In this document: piece by piece, positions 54,044 through 63,627 of the stretch
Numbering within the stretch: position 1 is the first letter of the stretch
Layout of the letters: each line of letters opens with the position of its first letter
Assembly: GCF_001428545.1 (NCBI RefSeq)
Contig: NZ_LMHZ01000023.1
Coordinates: 159,616 to 223,615, forward strand
Source of the DNA: Noviherbaspirillum sp. Root189
Lineage (GTDB): Bacteria > Pseudomonadota > Gammaproteobacteria > Burkholderiales > Burkholderiaceae_D
Direction of reading: 5' to 3'
DNA: 64,000 bases
Notes under the pieces: generated by a model
The model's database searches: none
Told to the model about the DNA's origin: nothing
What the model saw: the letters and a program-made list of their open reading frames with translations, nothing else
Made by a program: the position numbers and the translations under genes

Positions 54044-57000
54044 ATGATGAGCGGACGCACTTTGACCCTCCGGCGTGCGATCGTGCTGACCGTGGTGCTT
54101 GGTCTGCTGGTCCCTGCCCTGCTGATTAGCGGCTATTCCTGGTTCAGGCAATATACTGACGGCATCAGGAAGCAGACCGAATACCTTCTGCAGCAGAACG
54201 CCGACATCTTGTCCAATGGTATGCAGGAACCGCTCTGGAACATCAACCAGGAAAGCGGCAAGGCCTTGATGGACGCCATGATGGCGCGTAACGAAGACAT
54301 CGTTCGCATCGAGGTGCGTGACAATGCCCTGGGTGTGTTCGTCTCCGGCGAGCAAGCGGAGCGCCGGGCCGGTTTCACGACGTTGACGGAAAAGCCGGTC
54401 GTCTATCGCGGCAGTACAATCGGTTCGGTCAAGATTGAAGTCGGCAGTACGCGCTTGCGCAGCATCATGGTCCAGGGCCTGCTGGAATCCATGACAGCCG
54501 TGCTGGCACAGGCGATATTATCGATCGCACTGATTCTCATCTTGCTTGACCGCCGCCTCGTCCGTCCGCTGCAAAAACTCGGCATCGGTGCGGAACGGCT
54601 TGCCAACCGCGAACTCGATGTACCGTTCACCTGGCAACGCCTGGACGAAATCGGCCTGCTGAGCCGGCGTATGGAAGACACCCGGATCAGCCTGCGCAAG
54701 CTGTTCGAAGAACTGGATCAAAAAAACCAGGAACTGGAAAGCGATATCGACAAGCGCAAGCGTGTCGAACAGGAACTGCATGAACGGGAGGAGCGTTATC
54801 GCGCGCTGGTTGAGCAAAGCCCGATTGCCATCATCGAATGGGACAACCAGTTCAAGATCGTTGAATGGAATGCCGCTGCCGAACGCATCTTCGGCTATCC
54901 GCGCCAGTATGCCGTTGGCCGTAATGCGTCCTTCATTATTCCCGACGCGACACGTCAATCAGTCGACTCGCTGTTCAGCCGCATCACCGATGGCCGCGGC
55001 AACAGCCGCAATATCAGCCTGAATCGTCGATCGGACGGACAAATCATTACCTGCCAGTGGAACCATGCGCATATCTCGCATGAAGACGGCAAGGCTGACC
55101 GCCTGCTGTCTATTGCCGAGGACATTACCGAGAAACGCCGCGCAGAACAGGCGCTGATGCTATCGGAAGCCAAGTTTGCAGGCGCTTTCCAGGGCAACCC
55201 CGACTCGGTATCGATCGCCCGCCTGAGCGATGGCATCCTGATCGACGTCAACCAGAGCTTCGCCGAATTGAGCGGCTATACACGCGAGGAATCGGTGGGC
55301 AAGACCGCCGGTGACTTGCGTATCTGGGTCCATCCGCATCAGCGCAAGGCGCTGATGGCAGAGATCGGTTCGAGCCGCATGGTGCGCAATTTTGAGTGGG
55401 AGATGCGAACCAAGTTCGGTGAACTGCGCCGTGCCGTGACCAATGCCACGGTTTTCAGTACCGGCAACGAGCGCTACGTGCTGGCCGTTATTCGTGACGT
55501 CACCGATCAGCGCCTGCTGGAAGAACGCAAGGCCGAAGCAGACCGCGCCCTGCTACGCCTGGCACAAGGAACGCGCGACATCGCCGGAGAATCCTTTTTT
55601 GAACTGCTGGTAGCCGATCTGGCGTCGGCCTTGCGCACCGACTGTGCGTTCATCGGCCTGCGCGTACCGAACGAGCAAGGCAGGATCCACACGATGGCGA
55701 CGCATATCCGTGGATTTGCGGTAGAAAGTTTTGATTATGCCAGCGCCGGCACACCTTGCGAACGCACACTGGAAGGCGAGCTCTACGTCCTGCCGTCCGG
55801 TGTACGGAGCGTCTATCCGAATGACGAGGTTCTGGTTCGCGAGCGTTGGGAAAGCTATGCGGGCGCACCGCTGCGCGACGCTGCCGGCAATACCATTGGT
55901 GTGCTCGTCGTGATGCATTCCGAAGCCCTCGGCAATCCCGACCTGGTGAAATCCCTACTGCAGGTGTTCAGCGAACGCGCCTCGGCGGAAATGGAACGCA
56001 AGCGTGCCGAAGAAGAACTGCGCAATAGCGAGCGGCGCTTCTCCGCGATTTTCCAGTCATCGCCAATTGCCATGTTTGTCACGCAGGTGCGCGGCAACTA
56101 CCTTGTCAAGGACGTCAATCGTGCGTTCGAAGAACTCTTCCTGCGATCACGCCATCAGGTCCTCGGCCACAATACGGTCGAGTTGAACCTGTATTGCGAT
56201 CCTGCCGACCGCAGTGGCCTGATTGCCGAACTCAAGGAAAAAGGATCCACCAAAACCCACCGCGAAAGCTGGATGTATCGTGGTGACGGCAGTAAGGTCC
56301 TGGTCCAGTTTTCCGGACATACCTTTACGCTTGCCGGCGAACGCTTCGGCATTATTGCATGCGCGGATGTGACCGATAAACGCCGCATCGAAAACGAAAT
56401 ACGCGAACTGAATGCGACGCTTGAGCAGCGTGTCATTGAACGTACGGAGGAACTGCAGCAGGCCAACCAGGAGCTGGCGGATACGCTCGAAACCCTGAAC
56501 AAGGCACAGGAAGAACTGGTACGCAGCGAAAAGCTTGCCGCCCTGGGTTCTCTGGTAGCCGGCGTTGCGCATGAACTCAATACACCGATCGGCAACAGCC
56601 TGATGGTGGCAAGCACACTCGCCGACCAGACCCGTAGCTTGAACGGCAGCTACCGTGAGCACGGTCTCAAGCGCTCCATGCTGGAATCCTATATTGCCGA
56701 CGCCGGTACGGCGGGCGACATCCTGGTGCGTAACCTGCAACGCGCGGCCGACCTGGTCACCAGCTTCAAACAGGTCGCCGTCGACCAGACCAGTTCACAG
56801 CGCCGCCGATTCTCCGTGTCTGAAGTTGTGTCCGAAATCATGCTGACCCTGTGGCCGACGCTGAAGAAATCGGCGTTCACGGTCCAGCAAAGCATTGCCG
56901 ATTCGCTGCTGATGGACAGCTATCCCGGACCGCTGGGACAAGTGATTACCAATCTCGTCAATAATGCCCTGCTGCACGGTTTTGAAGGCCGCCAAACCGG

Positions 57001-57331
57001 CAATGTGCGGATTACAGCCCATCTGTCAGGCGAAGGCTGGATGGAGCTGACAGTGCATGATGACGGCGTGGGTATTCCATCAGCCAATCTAGGCCGCATC
57101 TTCGATCCGTTCTTCACCACCAAGCTGGGCGCGGGCGGATCCGGGCTCGGCCTCAATATCACCCATAACATCGTGACCGGGGTGTTGGGTGGGCGGATAC
57201 GCGTGCAAAGCGAAGTCGGCGTCGGCAGTACATTTATTCTTTCATTGCCGCTGGCGGCACCACACCGGCAAAACGTGGAAGACGCAATGCGCCAGCAGGC
57301 GACGGTTCCAGCCCTGGATAACACGCAATAA
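54044..57331 (+). CDS. Membrane sensor histidine kinase with HAMP, PAS and GAF domains
   Basis: A 1095-residue kinase. Two transmembrane helices (about 12-32 and 148-168) frame a short periplasmic or extracytoplasmic sensor. A HAMP domain (about 170-225), coiled coil, PAS (about 255-370), PAS (about 380-490), GAF (about 500-650), PAS (about 660-785) and a coiled coil rich in Glu/Gln follow. The HisKA-type H-box has His843 in VAHELNTPIGN. The ATPase domain has NLVNNALLHGF, DDGVGIP and GGSGLGL. This NtrB-like form is typical of orphan or divergent kinases paired with nearby REC-EAL proteins. It starts 80 bases after the preceding gene. Confidence 0.92.
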   Translation: MMSGRTLTLRRAIVLTVVLGLLVPALLISGYSWFRQYTDGIRKQTEYLLQQNADILSNGMQEPLWNINQESGKALMDAMMARNEDIVRIEVRDNALGVFVSGEQAERRAGFTTLTEKPVVYRGSTIGSVKIEVGSTRLRSIMVQGLLESMTAVLAQAILSIALILILLDRRLVRPLQKLGIGAERLANRELDVPFTWQRLDEIGLLSRRMEDTRISLRKLFEELDQKNQELESDIDKRKRVEQELHEREERYRALVEQSPIAIIEWDNQFKIVEWNAAAERIFGYPRQYAVGRNASFIIPDATRQSVDSLFSRITDGRGNSRNISLNRRSDGQIITCQWNHAHISHEDGKADRLLSIAEDITEKRRAEQALMLSEAKFAGAFQGNPDSVSIARLSDGILIDVNQSFAELSGYTREESVGKTAGDLRIWVHPHQRKALMAEIGSSRMVRNFEWEMRTKFGELRRAVTNATVFSTGNERYVLAVIRDVTDQRLLEERKAEADRALLRLAQGTRDIAGESFFELLVADLASALRTDCAFIGLRVPNEQGRIHTMATHIRGFAVESFDYASAGTPCERTLEGELYVLPSGVRSVYPNDEVLVRERWESYAGAPLRDAAGNTIGVLVVMHSEALGNPDLVKSLLQVFSERASAEMERKRAEEELRNSERRFSAIFQSSPIAMFVTQVRGNYLVKDVNRAFEELFLRSRHQVLGHNTVELNLYCDPADRSGLIAELKEKGSTKTHRESWMYRGDGSKVLVQFSGHTFTLAGERFGIIACADVTDKRRIENEIRELNATLEQRVIERTEELQQANQELADTLETLNKAQEELVRSEKLAALGSLVAGVAHELNTPIGNSLMVASTLADQTRSLNGSYREHGLKRSMLESYIADAGTAGDILVRNLQRAADLVTSFKQVAVDQTSSQRRRFSVSEVVSEIMLTLWPTLKKSAFTVQQSIADSLLMDSYPGPLGQVITNLVNNALLHGFEGRQTGNVRITAHLSGEGWMELTVHDDGVGIPSANLGRIFDPFFTTKLGAGGSGLGLNITHNIVTGVLGGRIRVQSEVGVGSTFILSLPLAAPHRQNVEDAMRQQATVPALDNTQ

Positions 57332-57370
57332 GCGGACGAGAAAGAAACACGAAAACAAACACCGAAACAA

Positions 57371-57392
57371 AAGCGGGAGCATGCTCCCGCTT
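57371..57392. terminator. Bidirectional terminator between converging genes
   Basis: A perfect 22-base palindrome AAGCGGGAGC-ATGCTCCCGCTT lies between the plus-strand kinase and the minus-strand LplT/PlsC gene. The minus side has a T-rich tract (TTTTGTTTCGG). The symmetric stem serves both directions. Confidence 0.8.
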
Positions 57393-57418
57393 ACTCGTTC
57401 TGTTTAATCCCTTCTTGC

Positions 57419-59305
57419 CTATCGCCACTCCCCGCGCAGGTTCAGCACCTGCTGGTAAAGCGATTCAGGCGTTGCCACGGCCGGCTCCATCGGCTGACCG
57501 ACCACCAGTGACAAGCGGGAAAAGGGACCGCGGCGGAAGGAACGTTCAAAGGGATTACCCGGACTGCGCGTCAGCAAACTGCCCCACAAACCACGCAAGG
57601 CCATCGGAATGACCGGCACCGGCGTGCGATCGATGATCCTGCGGATGCCACCCTTGAACGCATTCATTTCGCCCGTTGAGGTCAGCTTGCCTTCCGGGAA
57701 GATGCAAACCAGTTCGCCCTCGTGCAATGCCTGGGCAATATCGACAAATGCCTTTTCCATCAGCCACGGATCCTCTTTTGCCGATGAGATCGGAATCGCC
57801 CTGGCGGTGCGGAAAATCCAGGACAGGATCGGGAACTTGAAGATACGGTGATCCATGACAAAGCGGATCGGGCGCGGGCTCGCCGCCATGATCACGATCG
57901 CATCCACATAGCTCACGTGGTTACACACCAGTACGGCGGCGCCTTCTTCCGGAATGCGGTCGGCATCAATGGTATGCACCCGGTGCACTGTATGAATCAG
58001 CAGCCACGCCAGGAAGCGCATCAGGAACTCCGGCACCAGCGAGAAGATGTAGATCGCCACAACGGCGTTCAGCAATGCGGTTGCCATAAAAAGCTGCGGA
58101 ATGCTGAAGCCTGCTTTGAGCAGGACCATGGCAAACAGCGCGGCGACCACCATGAAGAGCGCATTCATGATGTTCATGCCGGCGATGGTGCGCGAGACAT
58201 GCTTGCGGTCGCAACGGGTCTGGATCAGTGCAAACAGGGGCACGATATAAAAACCGCCGAAGACGCCGATCATGACGCAGTCGAACAGGATGCGCACGCT
58301 GCCCTGCTGGCTGACGAAACCGGCAATGTCGACCAGGACCGTATTGGTGTAAGACAGGCTGGCAAGGTAGAGATCGAAGCCGAATATCGACAAACCGATC
58401 GATCCGAAAGGGACCAGGCCAATTTCCACCTTATGGCCAGACAGGCGCTCGCACAACAGCGAGCCGGCGCCAATCCCCAGGGAAAACACCGTCAGCAGCA
58501 GCACAAAGACGCTATGGTCGCCATGCAGGTAATCCTTCGCGTACACCGGGAATTGCGCCAGGATCACCGCGCCATAGAACCAGAACCAGGAATTGCCCAG
58601 CACCGAGAGGAACACCGGGCGGTTTTGCCTGGTGAAAGCGATGTTGCGAACGGTTTCCGTCACCGGGTTCCAGTTGATCGCCAGGTCCGGTTCCGGCGCT
58701 GGCGAATGCGGAATACCGCGGCTGAATTGCCAGCCGAGCACAGCGATGGCGATGGTGCCGAAGGCGACCAGTTCGATGCCCCAGGGTTTATACACCACAA
58801 GTACCGCGCCCAGGACCTCACCGAGCAGAATGCCGACAAACGTACCCATTTCAATCACGCCGTTGCCGCCGACCAGTTCCTCCGGCTTCAGGTGTTGCGG
58901 CAGATAGGCATACTTGACCGGTCCGAACAGCGTCGAATGCAGGCCCATGCCCACTACCGCCGCGACCAACAGCCACAAGCTATGCATCATCCAGCCGAAT
59001 GCGGCAATCGCCATGATGGCGATCTCCAGAATCTTGACGTAACGTGCCAGCGTGGATTTTTCAAACTTGTCGGCAAGCTGTCCGGCGGTCGCGGAAAACA
59101 ATACAAACGGCAGGATGAATAGCCCCGGAATCAGGTTGTTGAGCAGGCCGGGGTCCAGCGAAGTCCAATTCAGCGCATCGTAGGTCAGGATCGTCAGCAG
59201 CGCGGTCTTGAAGACGTTGTCGTTGAATGCACCTAAAAATTGCGTCCAGAAAAACGGGCCGAAGCGGCGCTGGCGTAGCAGGGAAAACTGGCTGGATTGG
59301 CTCAT
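57419..59305 (-). CDS. Fused LplT-like lysophospholipid transporter and PlsC-type acyltransferase
   Basis: A 628-residue fusion. Residues about 1-400 form an MFS lysophospholipid flippase (FWTQFLGAFNDNVFKTALL at the N-terminus). Residues about 430-628 form a PlsC acyltransferase with NHVSYVD (acyl H-x4-D) and FPEGKLTSTGEMNAFKGG. Such fusions take up lysophosphatidylethanolamine and re-acylate it. Larger versions also carry an acyl-ACP synthetase domain, which is absent here, and the protein ends normally after the acyltransferase. The start ATG 59305 (MSQSSQFSLLRQRRFGPFFW) matches the family; the frame upstream is foreign. Confidence 0.9.
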   Translation of the reverse strand: MSQSSQFSLLRQRRFGPFFWTQFLGAFNDNVFKTALLTILTYDALNWTSLDPGLLNNLIPGLFILPFVLFSATAGQLADKFEKSTLARYVKILEIAIMAIAAFGWMMHSLWLLVAAVVGMGLHSTLFGPVKYAYLPQHLKPEELVGGNGVIEMGTFVGILLGEVLGAVLVVYKPWGIELVAFGTIAIAVLGWQFSRGIPHSPAPEPDLAINWNPVTETVRNIAFTRQNRPVFLSVLGNSWFWFYGAVILAQFPVYAKDYLHGDHSVFVLLLTVFSLGIGAGSLLCERLSGHKVEIGLVPFGSIGLSIFGFDLYLASLSYTNTVLVDIAGFVSQQGSVRILFDCVMIGVFGGFYIVPLFALIQTRCDRKHVSRTIAGMNIMNALFMVVAALFAMVLLKAGFSIPQLFMATALLNAVVAIYIFSLVPEFLMRFLAWLLIHTVHRVHTIDADRIPEEGAAVLVCNHVSYVDAIVIMAASPRPIRFVMDHRIFKFPILSWIFRTARAIPISSAKEDPWLMEKAFVDIAQALHEGELVCIFPEGKLTSTGEMNAFKGGIRRIIDRTPVPVIPMALRGLWGSLLTRSPGNPFERSFRRGPFSRLSLVVGQPMEPAVATPESLYQQVLNLRGEWR

Positions 59306-59546
59306 GTCAATGTAATGGCAAGGAGTCTGTAAACAAGGTGTCAGGCAAGATGCCCGAGTGGTGTCAGCGCGGGGATTTCCCGTTCGCTGACGGGATGTTC
59401 GCCCGACAGGGTACGGGCGACTACCGGTCACACAAACGTCTGGTACGTGCGTCCCTCATTTCCGGAAACACGCTGAGCGAAGTGTAGACGAGGCGCCATG
59501 CCTTGTGCACAGGTTTGCAAAAGTCTTGCCGGATAATACCGTGGGT
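59306..59546. other. Gap between the LplT/PlsC and oxidase genes
   Basis: About 241 bases with no gene or repeat seen. It probably holds the promoter of the LplT/PlsC gene. Confidence 0.5.
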
Positions 59547-60554
59547 TCAGCCTATTCTCACTGCCAGCGCATGCCCGCTCAACCACGCGTTTTCCAGCCG
59601 GCCGCCCTCATCCAGACCGGCGGCAAACCAGTCGCCACATACGCCGATGCCGGCCTGGCTGTCCCAGAGGCAGTCCGTGTTGAGCGTACTGGTTGCCTGC
59701 GCATGCCGCCAGCGGACCACCTTGGCATAAACGGGCCGCACAGCGGAACGGGTCACCTCGTGGAAAGCCCTGAGCATTTTTTCCCTGACGCGTTCCGGTT
59801 CATCGCCGAGGTGTTCCGAGCTCCACTCTGCCGATGCATGGCCGATCCAATGCTCGCCCGGCCGTCGCCCCGGTTTGGAACTGTCGCGCGCCAGCCAGCG
59901 CAGGCGACCGCCATTACTGACCCAGGCACCGTCGTAGGGCAGTTCCAGGGATCGCGGAAATCCCACCATCAGAGACCAGCACGGTGCGGTATGCGCCTGC
60001 CCGGTTTCCTCCGCCAATCCCGGCACCGGTTCCAGTAGCGGGAGTGCCTCTTCCGGCGGCAAGGCGACAACCACGGCGTCGTACGGCCCGGCAGTCGCTT
60101 CGATGGCGACGGTCTCGGACTGGATGCCCAGCAGCCATTTTTCGCCATACTTTTCAATGCGGACGACGGTTTGTCCGGTGCGCAGGTCGATTCCCCCGGC
60201 CAGTTCACCTGCCAGCGCCGCCATGCCGGGAACCCCGACCATTCGCGGCCGCGTGGTCCCGCCGGAGCGCCCGGCCGGACGTGCATGGCCATCTTCCAGC
60301 GTGACCAGGCGGCCCTCCCAGGGAAGCACCCATCCTGCCTCCTGCCACTGCCGTACTTCACGGCGGAACAACCCGCTGTCGGCGGTGAAATACTGCGCAC
60401 CGTAGTCAAAGCCGCCAAGTTCCGTCTGATGGGTAGCGACACGCCCTCCGGCTTCTTCTTCCCGTTCAAAGACGACGACCCGATGTCCGTGCTGCCGCAA
60501 CAGGCGGGCACAACTCAGACCGGCCAGGCCGGCACCGATAATTGCGATATGCAT
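59547..60554 (-). CDS. FAD-dependent amine-oxidase/renalase-like oxidoreductase
   Basis: A 335-residue flavoprotein. The N-terminal dinucleotide motif IGAGLAGLSCARLL (GxGxxG) is followed by RVVVFEREEEAGGRVATHQTELGGFDYGAQYFT, the FAD-binding and GG-doublet region shared by amine oxidases and renalases. The protein is full length for a renalase-like enzyme, and the C-terminal GDWFAAG…ENAWLSGHALA resembles the FAD-binding end. The substrate is unknown; bacterial renalases oxidise abnormal NAD(P)H isomers. The neighbours do not indicate a pathway. Confidence 0.88.
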   Translation of the reverse strand: MHIAIIGAGLAGLSCARLLRQHGHRVVVFEREEEAGGRVATHQTELGGFDYGAQYFTADSGLFRREVRQWQEAGWVLPWEGRLVTLEDGHARPAGRSGGTTRPRMVGVPGMAALAGELAGGIDLRTGQTVVRIEKYGEKWLLGIQSETVAIEATAGPYDAVVVALPPEEALPLLEPVPGLAEETGQAHTAPCWSLMVGFPRSLELPYDGAWVSNGGRLRWLARDSSKPGRRPGEHWIGHASAEWSSEHLGDEPERVREKMLRAFHEVTRSAVRPVYAKVVRWRHAQATSTLNTDCLWDSQAGIGVCGDWFAAGLDEGGRLENAWLSGHALAVRIG

Positions 60555-60627
60555 GGCGTACTCCCTTTTCAGCGTTGATGTCCTACGCGGACAAACAGGC
60601 GAATGACTGCCTTATACCAAAGCAAGC

Positions 60628-60662
60628 AAAAAAAAACCGTTCAGGAATTTTTCCGTGAACGG
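60628..60662 (-). terminator. Intrinsic terminator after the CBS gene
   Basis: CCGTTCA / TGAACGG stem around a loop containing GGAATTTTTCC, followed on the minus strand by a run of eight or more T. It lies about 37 bases after the CBS gene stop. Confidence 0.85.
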
Positions 60663-60698
60663 CCTTTGCCATTTTGTGTTCCGCACCCTGGCGTTGCC

Positions 60699-61145
60699 TT
60701 ACTCGTCGCCTTCCGACGGCCAGTCGCGGATATAGGCCTTGAGCATCTTGTTTTCAAAGCTCTGCGCCTCGAACACCGCCTTGGCAACGTCATAAAAAGA
60801 AATCACGCCGAGCAAGGTCCTGGCATTAACGATGGGCACGTAGCGCGCATGCCGCTCCAGCATCAGGCGCCGCACTTCATTGACTTCGGTATCGGGTGTA
60901 ATGGTAATCGGATGGTCGTCCATATGCTTGCGCACGGTTTCCGAGCCGACCTGTCCCTTGTTGAGATGCAGCGCCTTCATGACCTCACGGAAGGTCAGCA
61001 TGCCGACCAGTTCGCCAAACTCCATGACGACCAGTGAACCGATGTCGCGTTCGGCCATGGTATCGACCGCTTCGGTCATGGGAGTGTCTGGCGTGACGGT
61101 GTAGAGAATATCGCCTTTGACTTTCAGGATTTCGGATACTTTCAT
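60699..61145 (-). CDS. Two-CBS-domain protein
   Basis: A 148-residue protein of two CBS domains (about 10-70 and 75-135). The sequences ITPDTEVNEVRRLMLERHARYVPIV and DTPMTEAVDTMAERDIGSLVVME are the standard helix-strand blocks. It probably binds an adenosine nucleotide (AMP, ATP or SAM) and regulates another protein; the partner cannot be read. The start is ATG 61145 (MKVSEILKVKG), with GAGG upstream. The longer frame to 61199 is not supported. Confidence 0.9.
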   Translation of the reverse strand: MKVSEILKVKGDILYTVTPDTPMTEAVDTMAERDIGSLVVMEFGELVGMLTFREVMKALHLNKGQVGSETVRKHMDDHPITITPDTEVNEVRRLMLERHARYVPIVNARTLLGVISFYDVAKAVFEAQSFENKMLKAYIRDWPSEGDE

Positions 61146-61356
61146 GAGGCTATCCTCGGGGTGAATGTTTGTTGTTGCCATTGAAATGTAGCTTAACACG
61201 AATGAAAAATCCAGAGAGGCATACCGCGCGCAGGGAATGCATCAAGCGTCAAGTCGTCGGCATGACAGTCCGGCACGCTGAACGATGCTAGGATATCCGC
61301 CACGCAGCGATCGCCTGATCCGCCGCAAAGAATATGTTTCGGAGACCATACGCATC
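61146..61356. other. Divergent gap between the CBS and metY-like genes
   Basis: About 211 bases holding two divergent promoters. No gene or repeat is seen. Confidence 0.5.
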
Positions 61357-62667
61357 ATGAGCAATCCACACTACCCGGGGTTCGACACCCTGTCGCTGCA
61401 CGCCGGCGCTATTCCCGACCCGGCCACGGGCGCACGCGCAACCCCGATTTACCTGACGACGTCCTTTGTTTTCAAGGATTCCGACCACGCGGCTTCGCTG
61501 TTCAACATGGAGCGGGCTGGCCATGTCTATTCCCGCATTTCCAACCCCACCAACGCCGTGCTGGAAGAACGCATCGCCGCACTGGAGGGCGGCGTAGCCG
61601 GCATCGCGGTCGCCAGCGGCCAGGCCGCAATGCATCTGGGCCTGGCGACAATTGCTGGCGCCGGTTCGCATGTGGTGGCTTCGCGCGCCTTGTACGGCGG
61701 TTCGCAGAATCTGCTTGCCTATACCATGAAGCGCTTTGGCATCGATACCACGTTTGTCGATCCCCGCGACCTTGATGCGTGGCGCAATGCGATCCGTCCG
61801 AATACCAAGGTGCTGTTTGGTGAAACGCTTGGCAACCCGGGCCTGGATGTCCTCAACATACCCGAAGTCGCCGCGATTGCACATGAGCGTCATTTGCCAT
61901 TGATGGTCGATGCGACCTTTACGACGCCCTACCTGCTGCGTCCTTTCGACCATGGGGCCGACCTGATCTTTCATTCCGCCACCAAATTCCTCTGCGGTCA
62001 TGGCACGGCTGTCGGCGGATTGCTGGTGGACGGTGGGACCTTCGACTGGCAACAGGCGTATGAAAAGACCGGCCACTTTGCGGAATTGTGCGAACCGTAT
62101 GATGGTTTCCATGGCATGGTCTTCAGCGAGGAGTCGACTGTCGCCGCCTTTTCCTTGCGTGCCCGCCGCGAAGGCCTGCGTGATTTCGGCGCGGTGATGA
62201 GTCCGCACAATGCGTTTGCAATTCTCCAGGGCATCGAAACGCTCGGCTTGCGGATGGACCGGCATGTCGCCAATACCCGCAAGGTGGTTGAATTTCTTGC
62301 TTCGCATCCGGCTGTCGAATCGATTGCCTATCCCGAACTGGAGTCGCATCCCGACCGCGCGCTGGCGACGAAATTGCTGCCCAAAGGTTGCGGCGCGGTA
62401 TTTTCGTTCAGCATCAAAGGCGACCGGGCCGCGGGCCGGCGTTTCGTCGAAGCACTAAAAATCTTCTCTCATCTTGCCAATGTGGGCGATGCCAAATCAC
62501 TGGTAATCCATCCAGCCTCCACCACACATTTCCGCGTGCCGACCGAGCAGCTTGCCGCTTCCGGCATTACCGAGGGAACCATGCGGCTGTCGATTGGCCT
62601 GGAGGATGTGGATGACCTGATCGAAGATCTTGGCCGCGGGCTCAAGGCCGCGCAGAAAGGGGCTTGA
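61357..62667 (+). CDS. metY: O-acetylhomoserine sulfhydrylase-type PLP enzyme
   Basis: A 436-residue Cys/Met-metabolism PLP enzyme with the length and N-terminus (PGFDTLSLHAGAIPDPATGARATPIYLTTSF) of O-acetylhomoserine sulfhydrylases. YSRISNPTNAVLEERIAALEGG, VASGQAAMHL and the PLP Lys in HSATKFLCGHGT are intact. I choose ATG 61357 rather than 61285, where the extra 24 residues are foreign. The reaction is sulfide plus O-acetylhomoserine to homocysteine. It is a second enzyme of the same superfamily as the metZ-like gene at 23206, allowing a different activated homoserine. It is followed after 1 base by a hydrolase gene. Confidence 0.9.
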   Translation: MSNPHYPGFDTLSLHAGAIPDPATGARATPIYLTTSFVFKDSDHAASLFNMERAGHVYSRISNPTNAVLEERIAALEGGVAGIAVASGQAAMHLGLATIAGAGSHVVASRALYGGSQNLLAYTMKRFGIDTTFVDPRDLDAWRNAIRPNTKVLFGETLGNPGLDVLNIPEVAAIAHERHLPLMVDATFTTPYLLRPFDHGADLIFHSATKFLCGHGTAVGGLLVDGGTFDWQQAYEKTGHFAELCEPYDGFHGMVFSEESTVAAFSLRARREGLRDFGAVMSPHNAFAILQGIETLGLRMDRHVANTRKVVEFLASHPAVESIAYPELESHPDRALATKLLPKGCGAVFSFSIKGDRAAGRRFVEALKIFSHLANVGDAKSLVIHPASTTHFRVPTEQLAASGITEGTMRLSIGLEDVDDLIEDLGRGLKAAQKGA

Positions 62668-62668
62668 G

Positions 62669-63475
62669 ATGCTGATCAACGTACAGGGGCATGAGGCCTA
62701 TTGCTATACCGGTGGCCGGCAGTTCAATACGGAGTTACCGACGGTGGTGTTTATCCATGGTGCGCAACACGACCACTCGGTATGGATTCTGCAGACGCGG
62801 TATTTCGCCCATCATGGCTTCGGGGTGCTGGCGGTCGATCTTCCGGGGCATGGCCGGAGCAAAGGTGAGCCCTTGGCTAGCGTCGAAGCGATGGCGGAAT
62901 GGCTGCTTGCCTTGCTGGATGCTGCTGGTGTCCGGAAGGCTGTTCTGATTGGTCACAGCATGGGGTCGCTGATTGCCTTGGAGGCTGCCGGCCGTGCGCC
63001 GGAACGCGTGACAAGACTGGCGCTGGTCGGGACTGCTTATCCGATGCGGGTGTCCGATGCCTTGCTGAATGCGGCGAAGAATGACGAACAGTCCGCGATT
63101 GATATGGTGAATGTCTGGTCGCATTCGACGTTTTCACAAAAGCCTTCATCGCCAGGGCCGGGATTTTATGTGCTTGGCGGAAATCAGCGCTTGATGCAGA
63201 GGATTTCGGCACAGCATGCGGCTCCGGTGTTTTATATGGATTTTGTGGCTTGTAATGCGTATGCGAATGGAGAGACTGCGGCGAAGGCGGTGGCTTGTCC
63301 GGTGCTGATGCTGCTTGGGAGGAAGGATATGATGACGCCGCCTAAGGCTACCGGGGCGCTTGCCAAGCTGATTTCGGATTGTAGGGTGACGGTGCTGGAG
63401 GATTGTGGGCATGCGTTGATGGCGGAGCAGCCGGATGCGGTGCTGGAGGGGTTGTTTGGGTTTGTTGTGGGGTGA
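62669..63475 (+). CDS. Alpha/beta hydrolase
   Basis: A 268-residue hydrolase. The oxyanion loop HGAQHDHSVWILQTRYFAHHGFG, the nucleophile Ser in LIGHSMGSLIALEA (about residue 96), an Asp in the LMLLGRKDMMTP region, and the catalytic His in DCGHALMAEQP are all present. It starts 1 base after the metY-like stop and probably shares its transcript; a role in sulfur metabolism is a guess. The last 500 bases of the gene shift strongly to G/T-ending codons and G-rich sequence, unlike the first half. This is noted as a finding. Confidence 0.9.
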   Translation: MLINVQGHEAYCYTGGRQFNTELPTVVFIHGAQHDHSVWILQTRYFAHHGFGVLAVDLPGHGRSKGEPLASVEAMAEWLLALLDAAGVRKAVLIGHSMGSLIALEAAGRAPERVTRLALVGTAYPMRVSDALLNAAKNDEQSAIDMVNVWSHSTFSQKPSSPGPGFYVLGGNQRLMQRISAQHAAPVFYMDFVACNAYANGETAAKAVACPVLMLLGRKDMMTPPKATGALAKLISDCRVTVLEDCGHALMAEQPDAVLEGLFGFVVG

Positions 63476-63556
63476 GTTTTGGTGTTTTGTTTTCTTCGGT
63501 GATGCTGGTCGTGTAGTTCTTCGATCGAGCTAGCCGGGACTGGCCCCGGCGGGCCA

Positions 63557-63588
63557 CCTACTTTCTTTGCTTCGCCAAAGAAAGTAGG
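63557..63588. repeat. Perfect 13-bp inverted repeat
   Basis: CCTACTTTCTTTG / CAAAGAAAGTAGG with a 6-base loop (CTTCGC). An intergenic hairpin; similar motifs recur in intergenic repeats of beta- and gammaproteobacteria (recollection, not checked). Confidence 0.8.
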
Positions 63589-63627
63589 CCAAGAAAGGCG
63601 ACCCCGGTTCAGCCGCCCTTCGAGTTC

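Noticed and set aside
57848..59122. Plus-strand frame of 424 codons rich in His, Gln and Asp
   Set aside because: Antisense shadow of the LplT/PlsC gene, typical of GC-rich codon use.
61288..62349. Minus-strand frame of 353 codons
   Set aside because: Antisense to the metY-like gene; no domain features.
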